NCBI GenBank assembly: GCA_947632425.1
Contig: CANRPG010000048.1
Coordinates: 1-11,760, forward strand
Direction of reading: 5' to 3'
Source of the DNA: an uncultured Clostridia bacterium
Lineage (GTDB): Bacteria; Bacillota; Clostridia; Oscillospirales; Ruminococcaceae
DNA length: 11,760 nt
In this document: piece after piece, positions 1 through 5,362 of the stretch
Position numbering within the stretch: position 1 is the first letter of the stretch
Layout of the letters: each line of letters starts with the position of its first letter
Notes under the pieces: model-generated
The model's database searches: none
Told to the model about the DNA's origin: nothing
The model's input: only the letters and a program-made list of their open reading frames with translations
Program-made: the position numbers and the translations under genes

Positions 1-2
1 GG

Positions 3-257
3 GCATGGAAGTTGAATTTTATTGCCGACTTTGTTTTTGTGTTTTTTATCTGCGGCTTTGGGCGCGTGGAAAAGGTATTTTTTCCGGCGTTGATAGCGCT
101 ACATATAATTGTAATTTCGGGTATTGATCTTGCGGTACATAAAAAATCCGGCGGCATAAAGATAAACAAGGCTTTGCTGTGGTCTGTGATAATTATAATG
201 CTATTGCTTGGCATTAGCCTTAGCCTGTTTGTTGATCTGAAATATTACGAAAGATAA
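3..257 (+). CDS. C-terminal part of an unrecognised membrane protein (5' end outside window)
   Basis: The reading frame is open to the left edge of the window (codons for Ala-Trp-Lys precede the first possible TTG start), so this is most likely the end of a longer gene rather than a complete small one. About 84 residues are visible and they are very hydrophobic. Three candidate membrane segments can be seen: one around the FIADFVFVFFICGFG stretch, one around FFPALIALHIIVISG, and one around LLWSVIIIMLLLGISLSLFV. Short basic loops (HKKSGGIKINK) lie between the second and third, and the protein ends in a charged tail (LKYYER). No family signature is recognised. It ends at TAA 255-257; a Rho-independent terminator 170 bp downstream may serve it. 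Function unknown. Confidence 0.55.
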   Translation, partial: AWKLNFIADFVFVFFICGFGRVEKVFFPALIALHIIVISGIDLAVHKKSGGIKINKALLWSVIIIMLLLGISLSLFVDLKYYER

Positions 258-279
258 CAGCTGCCAAGAAGGTGCGAAT

Positions 280-418
280 ATGGACGGAAACGCCATACCG
301 AAAAATATGAAAAGAGAAAAGCGGATAATGTGGGCAAAGAGTATCGCTGGACAGCAGCGATACTTATGTATTTGACGACAACACGGGTGAGTTGGTGAAC
401 ACTATCAGCGTTGCATAA
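280..418 (+). pseudogene. Possible frameshifted gene remnant
   Basis: No intact ORF of useful length covers 258-429. From ATG 280 a 31-codon frame (MDGNAIPKNMKREKRIMWAK and onward) runs into a stop. A different frame, ending at TAA 416-418, reads VSLDSSDTYVFDDNTGELVN and then TISVA, whose composition resembles the end of a normal soluble or exported protein. The switch in frame suggests a decayed gene end, but without a homologue this cannot be told from non-coding DNA. It lies directly before a good terminator, which would fit the former 3' end of a gene. Confidence 0.25.
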
Positions 419-429
419 ATTTATCAGGG

Positions 430-465
430 GAATACATCTGAAAAGAGATGTATTCTTTTTATTTT
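430..465 (+). terminator. Rho-independent terminator
   Basis: A perfect 10-bp stem, GAATACATCT (430-439) with AGATGTATTC (446-455), has a 6-nt loop GAAAAG and is followed by TTTTTATTTT. This is a textbook + strand intrinsic terminator and separates the left-edge gene from the HTH gene that follows. Confidence 0.88.
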
Positions 466-499
466 GGCGGGGTGCGGAGAGGAAAGTTTGGCTCGGGTG

Positions 500-528
500 T
501 TGATTTTTTCTGTAGGTTATGCTATTAT
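500..528 (+). promoter_or_regulatory. Sigma-A promoter with extended -10 for the HTH gene
   Basis: TTGATT (500-505), a 17-bp spacer and TATTAT (523-528) form a good sigma-A promoter. TGC (520-522) immediately before the -10 gives an extended -10 motif. Transcription would start at about 535, some 29 nt before the ATG at 564. The core ATGCTATTATATTAT (519-533) recurs almost unchanged before the ClpP-like gene. Confidence 0.7.
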
Positions 529-563
529 ATTATTGACAAACTTTAACCGAGGGAGGCTGCACC

Positions 564-2156
564 ATGTACTTTTGCTATTCATCACTGCGCACAGATGACA
601 TGGATCTGTATGAAATGACAGGCGCGTTGGAAGTATCGCAGAACGAAATAGCTGATGCGCTGAAAGTAAACCCGATGACTGTGAACAAATACTTCTCGGG
701 TGAATTGCACAATCAGAAAATGCTTGACAGCATACACCGCTATCTTAACAGCAGGGAGTATTATCGCGGCTATATTTTTATGCCCTCGGCGAAGTTTTCA
801 GATTTTCTAAAAGAAGTTATAGATATATTAAAAAGCAAATACACCGAAACATACATGGCAGGGCGCATAGGCATGACAAAAGACAAGCTCAGCAAAATTA
901 AAAACGGCACGATAAGCTACATAAACATATTCAGGCAATATGACATTCTCAAGACATTATACGGTATGTTTCCCGATGAAAACGGTCATATAGAAGATGA
1001 CTATATCCCTATCTGCAATAAGCTGAAAGAGGTGCTGGCTCTGTCATACCCTGAGGCAGTCACGGCAGGATTTTCAAAGATAGCAGATATTGTCGTTTTT
1101 CACTGTCGGTGCTGCAAAGACAAAAGCAGCGACAGATATCACTATGTCAGGCTGGAAGAAGTGATAGAAGTTTTAGATAAGTACGGCTTGGGCGGAGAGA
1201 TAGAAAGACTGAGAAAAGACGAAAACTTTATAATGGACAATGACGTTCGCTGTAACATTATCAGCGATCTGAGACCTCTTTATGATCAGGACTTGTCATA
1301 TTGTGTCACAGATGAGGATGGCATAGGCCCCTTTTATGATCCGGACACCGGACCTCTTGATATGGATCTTGACCCTCCTCCGGAACTTGATTATGCCGCA
1401 AATTTAATAGACTTAATGCAGTCCTCCCCACTTGATAAAGAGTTTCGTATAATAAAGGATCATATCTGTCACTATTCCGGATTGCTGCGCGCGGTCATAT
1501 TTGACAACATCTTTGCGTTTATAGAAGAAGAGAATGGAAATTTTCTGTTTGGAGATATCTATATAAACAGCGAGACCGGCGAAACTTATGAATATGAACA
1601 TAAAAGAAAAGAGTTTTACAATATAGATGAGCCGATATTTGTATACAAATCCGATATTATGAAAGAATTTCGCAAGCTTTCTTTCAAAAACAAGCTCGAT
1701 TTAAGCTTACAATTTACAAATGAGATCGAACAGTATCGCGGAAGTGAAAATATCAAAGCGCTGCCTTTTCCTTTAAGGTTCTGGCATTATAGCGACGGTT
1801 TGTTATATTATAATGAAGCTACAGGTTGGTATTCAACACTTTCAAGCATTGCGCAGCTTGCAATGATAACCGATCGCACACAAACTTTGAGAAAGCTGGA
1901 CAGCATGGAACTCACTTTGCCCTATAAGATACCACAGCTTTGCAAAGAACACATAACAAGGGTCTTTTGGGGAAGTTATACGGAGTATGAAATGAATACT
2001 GTTTTACAAAAGCTGGACGAGAAGCTGGACTATGGATCGATAGACTGGAATTTTTACGGGATGCTGACTCAGGCGGTATGCATATACGCGCCGCTGGAAA
2101 ACATAATAAGCTGCATTCGTCAGCTGAATACAAAGAATAAAGAGTTAGAAAAATAA
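564..2156 (+). CDS. Unrecognised 530-residue protein with two N-terminal helix-turn-helix modules
   Basis: I do not recognise this family. The N-terminus looks like DNA binding: residues about 18-48 (VSQNEIADALKVNPMTVNKY core) read like a lambda-repressor/XRE-type helix-turn-helix, and residues about 92-117 (YTETYMAGRIGMTKDKLSKI core) look like a second, related one. The remaining 400 residues are soluble with no membrane segment. They include a small His/Cys cluster at 180-184 (HCRCC, a possible metal site), an Asp/Pro-rich linker at about 257-276, and a mostly helical C-terminus ending in Lys/Glu. GGGAGG at 551-556 lies 7 nt before the ATG, fixing the start. The gene has its own promoter and terminator, so it is monocistronic. 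It may be a regulator or sensor; its promoter core is shared with the downstream peptidase-ATPase unit. Coding status is sure, function is not. Confidence 0.85.
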   Translation: MYFCYSSLRTDDMDLYEMTGALEVSQNEIADALKVNPMTVNKYFSGELHNQKMLDSIHRYLNSREYYRGYIFMPSAKFSDFLKEVIDILKSKYTETYMAGRIGMTKDKLSKIKNGTISYINIFRQYDILKTLYGMFPDENGHIEDDYIPICNKLKEVLALSYPEAVTAGFSKIADIVVFHCRCCKDKSSDRYHYVRLEEVIEVLDKYGLGGEIERLRKDENFIMDNDVRCNIISDLRPLYDQDLSYCVTDEDGIGPFYDPDTGPLDMDLDPPPELDYAANLIDLMQSSPLDKEFRIIKDHICHYSGLLRAVIFDNIFAFIEEENGNFLFGDIYINSETGETYEYEHKRKEFYNIDEPIFVYKSDIMKEFRKLSFKNKLDLSLQFTNEIEQYRGSENIKALPFPLRFWHYSDGLLYYNEATGWYSTLSSIAQLAMITDRTQTLRKLDSMELTLPYKIPQLCKEHITRVFWGSYTEYEMNTVLQKLDEKLDYGSIDWNFYGMLTQAVCIYAPLENIISCIRQLNTKNKELEK

Positions 2157-2158
2157 CT

Positions 2159-2197
2159 AAGACCGCAGGCTTTATACAGTCTGCGGTCTTTTAGTTT
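2159..2197 (+). terminator. Rho-independent terminator of the HTH gene
   Basis: AAGACCGCAG (2159-2168) pairs perfectly with CTGCGGTCTT (2181-2190) around a 12-nt loop, followed by TTAGTTT and then TTTTT at 2201-2205. It begins 3 nt after the stop codon of the HTH gene. Confidence 0.82.
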
Positions 2198-2203
2198 ATG
2201 TTT

Positions 2204-2223
2204 TTGCAACACCGCCGTTGCAA
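2204..2223. promoter_or_regulatory. Operator-like inverted repeat upstream of the ClpP-like gene
   Basis: TTGCAAC (2204-2210) and GTTGCAA (2217-2223) are perfect 7-bp arms around a 6-bp spacer. The dyad lies about 35 bp upstream of the -10 box at 2257, just above a poor -35 region, which is where an activator would bind. It could instead be a weak second hairpin behind the preceding terminator. Confidence 0.4.
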
Positions 2224-2233
2224 TTTCAGGTAA

Positions 2234-2262
2234 TTTTATTCTGAAAACAGGCATGCTATAAT
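2234..2262 (+). promoter_or_regulatory. Extended -10 promoter of the peptidase-ATPase unit
   Basis: A consensus TATAAT (2257-2262) is preceded by TGC (2254-2256), an extended -10. The -35 position (TTTTAT, 2234-2239, 17-bp spacing) is poor, so recognition probably depends on the extended -10 or on an activator. The predicted start is about 2269, leaving a leader of about 58 nt. Confidence 0.6.
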
Positions 2263-2327
2263 ATTATCAGGGAAACAAAAGAGCTCAACGATTTTCCAAA
2301 AATATAAAACGAAAGGAAGTCATTTAA

Positions 2328-2909
2328 ATGACTAGCAAAATTATAATAGAAGATTACCACGGTACTGCACAGTTGGACGTGGAGGCTGTGCTGGGTTCAA
2401 AAGGCAGGATATTTCTGACGGGAGACATCACTTCTGAAACTGCGGCGGCTGCTGCAAAGGCTTTAATGTATCTGTCCGAAAACAAGATACCCGTCAGGAT
2501 ATATCTTGACAGCTGCGGAGGTGAAGTACGCGCGGGGCTTGCTATAATAGATGCTATGGACATTGCGGCTAAAAACGTTGACGTTGACGTTATTTGTATA
2601 GGCAGGGCCTACAGCATGGCTTCTGTTATACTGGCGGCAGGCACAAAGGGTCACAGGTACATTATGCCGCACGGGGAAGTTATGGTACACGAACCGCTTA
2701 TATCGGAGGGCGCAGGAGGCTCGGCAAGTTCGGTAAAGAACATGGCAGATTCGCTTATATCGGTGCGCGACAGGATAAGTGAGATGATGTCAGAATACAC
2801 AGGGCTTTCAACGAAAAAATTAAACAGCATAATGCGCTCGAACACATTCATGGATGCCAGAAAGGCGATAGAATACGGTCTGGCAGACAAAATAGCGACT
2901 GAATTTTAA
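2328..2909 (+). CDS. ClpP-like serine peptidase with an Asn in place of the catalytic Asp
   Basis: The 193 residues align along nearly their whole length with ClpP, the barrel-forming peptidase subunit that works with AAA+ unfoldases. Visible ClpP signatures are FLTGDI (29-34), RIYLDSCGGEVRAGLAI (57-73, with the oxyanion-hole GG), CIGRAYSMAS (90-99, nucleophile Ser96), EVMVHEP (117-123, His121) and AIEYGLADKI (180-189). The spacing matches E. coli ClpP Ser97/His122/Asp171, but the third position is Asn172 (SNTF, 171-174) and the neighbouring Arg of the usual Arg-Asp pair is Ser171. The ClpP oligomer-sensing and triad residues are therefore altered. The start is supported by AAAGGAAG at 2312-2319, 8 nt before ATG. 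The gene lies 20 bp before the VirD4-like ATPase and probably shares its transcript. No signal peptide or membrane segment is seen, so it is predicted cytoplasmic. It is a divergent accessory paralogue, probably not the housekeeping clpP. Confidence 0.88.
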   Translation: MTSKIIIEDYHGTAQLDVEAVLGSKGRIFLTGDITSETAAAAAKALMYLSENKIPVRIYLDSCGGEVRAGLAIIDAMDIAAKNVDVDVICIGRAYSMASVILAAGTKGHRYIMPHGEVMVHEPLISEGAGGSASSVKNMADSLISVRDRISEMMSEYTGLSTKKLNSIMRSNTFMDARKAIEYGLADKIATEF

Positions 2910-2929
2910 ATCTGAAAGGGGTAATTACA

Positions 2930-4234
2930 ATGACAAATTTCAATGAAACATATGGTGAACTCAAAATGCCGGACGGCAGCGGATACACAAAAGACAGCAG
3001 ACAGACGGGGCTGAACAACAATGTTGTGGTAGTAGGGCCTTCGGGCTGCGGAAAATCGAGCGTTATGGGTGTGCTCAACGCACTCAACTGCGGAGGAAGC
3101 TGCCTGATCTCCGATCCGAAAGGCGGACTTTACCGCTCGATAAGCGGCACGCTCAGAAAAAAGGGCTACGAGGTACTCAAGCTTGACCTTACGCACCCTG
3201 AAAACTCCATGCATTACAATCCGCTGCACTACATAAAGAATACCAGTGATATACAAAAACTTTCTAATATTATGTTTAACGGTGTTGAGCATAACAACGG
3301 AAGAAAAGAGGGCAACTACGATCATTACTGGGAAAATGCCGCCTTATCACTGCTAAATGGTCTTATAGGGTATATGTATGAAAACAACGACCCGGAGATC
3401 AGCATTACCAAACTGCTTGAACAGCTGCAGCGGCTGGAGCCTGTATTATCTGATGACGACGGAGCGAGGAGACCGCAAAAACCCATATACCAAGAATTTT
3501 ACCTTCACAATCAGAAATACAAGAGAAAAGGTCAGATAAGCTGGGCTTACGCTCAATTCGACCAGTTTATGACTCTTGCAGGCAAAACGTTCAGCTGTGT
3601 TAAAAGCACTATGGCGGCTCTTGTGAACAAGCTTTACAACGACGAACTCAAAGAGCTTTACAAGGGCGGAGATTTCGACTTTACGCGTATGGGCAGAGAG
3701 AAGATAGCGTTGTTTGTTATCGTATCTGACTCCGACCGCTCGAAAGATATGCTGGCAGAAATGTTTTACTCGCAGGCTATGAACGAGCTGTGCGATTATG
3801 CTGACAATCAATGCGAGGGCGGCAGGCTGCCGATGTCGGTGACATTTATAATGGACGATTTCGCGACCAACTGCCGCATAGAGGATTTTGAAAACATCAT
3901 AAGCAATATCAGAGCACGAAACATCTCTGCTATAATTATGATACAGTCGCTGGGGCAGTTGGAGATCGGTTATGGCTTGAGCCATAAAACCATTCTCAAC
4001 AACTGCGACACCATGATATTCATGGGCGCAAACTCTACCAAAGATGCAGACTTTTTCGCGGTAAAGGCAAACAAGCCTATCCACACGATGCTTGAAACGC
4101 CGCTGTACTCCAGCTGGATATTCCGCCGCTGTGAAAAGCCGCGCTTTGTGAAGAACATCGATCCCAACGAATATCTCAAAGAGATAAACAGGCAGCTTCC
4201 GGACACGAGAGAAGCGAATGAGGAGTGCGTATGA
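2930..4234 (+). CDS. Soluble VirD4/TraG-like P-loop ATPase
   Basis: This 434-residue protein belongs to the VirD4/TraG coupling-protein superfamily, whose members pump DNA or protein substrates in type IV secretion and conjugation. Visible motifs are DSRQTGLNNN (22-31) leading into Walker A GPSGCGKS (36-43), SDPKGGLYR (61-69), HYNPLHYI (95-102), Walker B VTFIMDD (304-310), NIRARNISAIIMIQSLGQL (326-344, the QSxxQL sensor region) and NCDTMIFMGANST (358-370). The closest resemblance I know is to VirD4-like proteins of Clostridia conjugative elements. Those normally have an N-terminal membrane domain; here Walker A begins at residue 36 and no membrane span exists. The Walker B Glu is Asp310. AAAGGGG at 2915-2921 sits 8 nt before ATG. 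It follows the ClpP-like gene by 20 bp, and no relaxase or channel genes are nearby. It may be a truncated coupling protein or an ATPase recruited to another task. Confidence 0.88.
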   Translation: MTNFNETYGELKMPDGSGYTKDSRQTGLNNNVVVVGPSGCGKSSVMGVLNALNCGGSCLISDPKGGLYRSISGTLRKKGYEVLKLDLTHPENSMHYNPLHYIKNTSDIQKLSNIMFNGVEHNNGRKEGNYDHYWENAALSLLNGLIGYMYENNDPEISITKLLEQLQRLEPVLSDDDGARRPQKPIYQEFYLHNQKYKRKGQISWAYAQFDQFMTLAGKTFSCVKSTMAALVNKLYNDELKELYKGGDFDFTRMGREKIALFVIVSDSDRSKDMLAEMFYSQAMNELCDYADNQCEGGRLPMSVTFIMDDFATNCRIEDFENIISNIRARNISAIIMIQSLGQLEIGYGLSHKTILNNCDTMIFMGANSTKDADFFAVKANKPIHTMLETPLYSSWIFRRCEKPRFVKNIDPNEYLKEINRQLPDTREANEECV

Positions 4235-4278
4235 CACAAAATACGCCGCAGTGGGTCGGTCTTACCCCTATAACATGA
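4231..4278 (+). CDS. 15-codon ORF with an ATGA overlap, possible start of a lost gene
   Basis: ATG 4231 overlaps the TGA stop of the ATPase gene as ATGA, and GAGGAG (4220-4225) lies 5 nt upstream, an arrangement typical of translational coupling. The product would be MTQNTPQWVGLTPIT, ending in TGA inside the loop of the following hairpin. It is too short to identify. The perfect coupling signals suggest either a truncated third gene of the unit or a real short peptide. Confidence 0.35.
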   Translation: MTQNTPQWVGLTPIT

Positions 4279-4294
4279 ATTATGGGGGTAAGAC
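4259..4294. repeat. 15-bp hairpin without a T tract
   Basis: GTCTTACCCCTATAA (4259-4273) pairs with TTATGGGGGTAAGAC (4280-4294), all 15 positions pairing if one G-U is allowed, around loop CATGAA. No T run follows on either strand, so it is not a standard intrinsic terminator. It could protect the 3' end of the peptidase-ATPase transcript, or be the scar of a lost mobile element. Confidence 0.6.
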
Positions 4295-4318
4295 AAGGTC
4301 GGCTATGTTAACAAAAAA

Positions 4319-4347
4319 TTGACAAAGTGTAAAAAGAAAGTTAATTT
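4319..4347 (+). promoter_or_regulatory. Possible upstream tandem promoter
   Basis: TTGACA (4319-4324), 17 bp, then TAATTT (4342-4347), a weak -10. The stretch TTGACAAAGTGTAAA (4319-4333) is repeated as TTGACATAGTTTAAA at 4349-4363, exactly 30 bp on, with two differences. Confidence 0.35.
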
Positions 4348-4348
4348 A

Positions 4349-4377
4349 TTGACATAGTTTAAATACTATGATATAAT
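4349..4377 (+). promoter_or_regulatory. Consensus sigma-A promoter with overlapping operator-like dyad
   Basis: TTGACA (4349-4354), a 17-bp spacer and TATAAT (4372-4377) match both consensus hexamers fully, and TGA before the -10 adds an extended -10. Inside it, CATAGT (4353-4358) and ACTATG (4365-4370) are perfect 6-bp inverted arms around TTAAAT, spanning the end of the -35 and the spacer. A promoter this strong with a dyad in the spacer suggests repression by a dimeric regulator. Start of transcription would be about 4384. Confidence 0.8.
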
Positions 4378-4430
4378 AATACTGTTGGTACGGCAATTGA
4401 ACTGCAAACTACAAAAAGGAGAAAAAGACT

Positions 4431-5084
4431 ATGAAAAAGCAATATTCCGTATTTCTTAATATTACGACAGAGCTCAGTAAGAAGGACTTGAATGAGTTTA
4501 AGGCAAAAAAGCCTGCACACATTGAAATTATGCCGGCTCTTGCCGGTGACGGTTACATAGCAGGGGCAGATTACAGGGTAGTGGTCATGGCACAAGATGA
4601 TGCAGAGGCATGGGCTCTGGGTGAGAAAAAAGTGTTTGAAGAACACGCACACGAGTTCCCCGTGGCTGACAAAAGCCGCTTGGAAGTAGGGCGGAATGCT
4701 CTGTGCCTTACTGCGCACGAAAAAGAATTCGGGCTGGACAAGCCCGGTAATTTGAAAGGAGGCACAAACAGCAAGGCTGCAAAGAGATTCAAGCCGCTGA
4801 AGATCCTGGCTATACTGCTGCTGACGGCAGGCATAGCGCTGTTTTCGGTGGTACTTATGGGAATAAGCGCGGAAAAGAAGCAGGGTGTGAGCAGGATAGA
4901 GAGGTACGGAATGGTATCTGTGGACGACCCGATAGAAGGCATGATGATATTTGACGATGAGGACGAGTTCAAAGAATATGTAGATGATTCGTGGTACCTC
5001 AAAGAGCTGGCGATCTTGTTCTTCTCGCCGGGCGTTATATGCATGGGCATATACATTGCTGCAAACAAGCTGAAAAAGAAATGA
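4431..5084 (+). CDS. Unrecognised membrane protein with two transmembrane segments
   Basis: This is a 217-residue protein of no family I recognise. Residues 1-120 are soluble and mixed alpha/beta in character (for example YRVVVMAQDDAEAWALGEKK, 48-67), with no signal peptide. Membrane segment 1 spans about 122-145 (LKILAILLLTAGIALFSVVL). It is followed by an acidic loop at about 165-188 with an FDDEDEF run, and segment 2 lies at about 192-211, ending in a basic ANKLKKK tail. The tail places the C-terminus in the cytoplasm by the positive-inside rule, so the acidic loop would be outside. If so, the two spans put the N-terminal domain in the cytoplasm. AAAAAGGAG lies about 10 nt before ATG. The gene has its own consensus promoter, an operator-like dyad and a strong terminator, so it is monocistronic and probably regulated. 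Confidence 0.75.
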   Translation: MKKQYSVFLNITTELSKKDLNEFKAKKPAHIEIMPALAGDGYIAGADYRVVVMAQDDAEAWALGEKKVFEEHAHEFPVADKSRLEVGRNALCLTAHEKEFGLDKPGNLKGGTNSKAAKRFKPLKILAILLLTAGIALFSVVLMGISAEKKQGVSRIERYGMVSVDDPIEGMMIFDDEDEFKEYVDDSWYLKELAILFFSPGVICMGIYIAANKLKKK

Positions 5085-5125
5085 TATGGCACGTTGTAAA
5101 CATTTTTCGCCTTTCAAAAACATAG

Positions 5126-5158
5126 AAAAGCGGCTAAGAAAACTTAGCCGCTTTTTTT
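5126..5158 (+). terminator. Strong Rho-independent terminator
   Basis: AAAAGCGGCTAAG (5126-5138) and CTTAGCCGCTTTT (5143-5155) form a perfect stem with loop AAAA, followed by further T residues to 5158. It ends the membrane-protein gene. The A run on the left arm means it could also act on - strand transcripts coming from lysS. Confidence 0.9.
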
Positions 5159-5282
5159 ATTGCCACATTCGTTCAGAGAGCACCAAACAAAGTGAAAGAT
5201 ACTATAAATATCCCCTCCCACAAGCCGACCCAACAAGAGAGCGGCTGGCAGAATATTCTTCCAACGGTACGAGGAGTGACAA

Positions 5283-5342
5283 GGTCGATCGAAAACTTTT
5301 AGTTTCTTGACAAGAGTTATAACCTTTGTGTATTGTGGAACG
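5283..5342. repeat. 60-bp dispersed repeat, copy 1 (downstream of lysS)
   Basis: This 60-bp block matches 8895-8954 in the same orientation with six substitutions. It begins with GGTCGATCGAAAACTTTTAG and contains TTGACA (5307-5312), 18 bp, TATTGT (5331-5336), a promoter-like pair on the + strand. It lies 20 bp past the lysS stop codon. The 5160-5282 stretch to its left has no gene or strong signal that I can see. Confidence 0.8.
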
Positions 5343-5362
5343 CGCCAGTACTAAATAATCTT

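Noticed and set aside
533..547. TTGACAAACTTTAAC as a -35 for the HTH gene
   Set aside because: No -10-like hexamer lies 16-18 bp downstream; that position is the ribosome site and start codon. The 500-528 promoter is far better.
3446..4237. 263-codon open frame on the - strand
   Set aside because: It lies wholly antisense to the VirD4-like ATPase, whose motifs are clear; the - strand product has no recognisable signature and no good ribosome site.
4359..5123. 254-codon open frame on the - strand
   Set aside because: Antisense to the well-signalled membrane-protein gene and runs across its promoter; composition is low-quality (Cys/Tyr/His rich).
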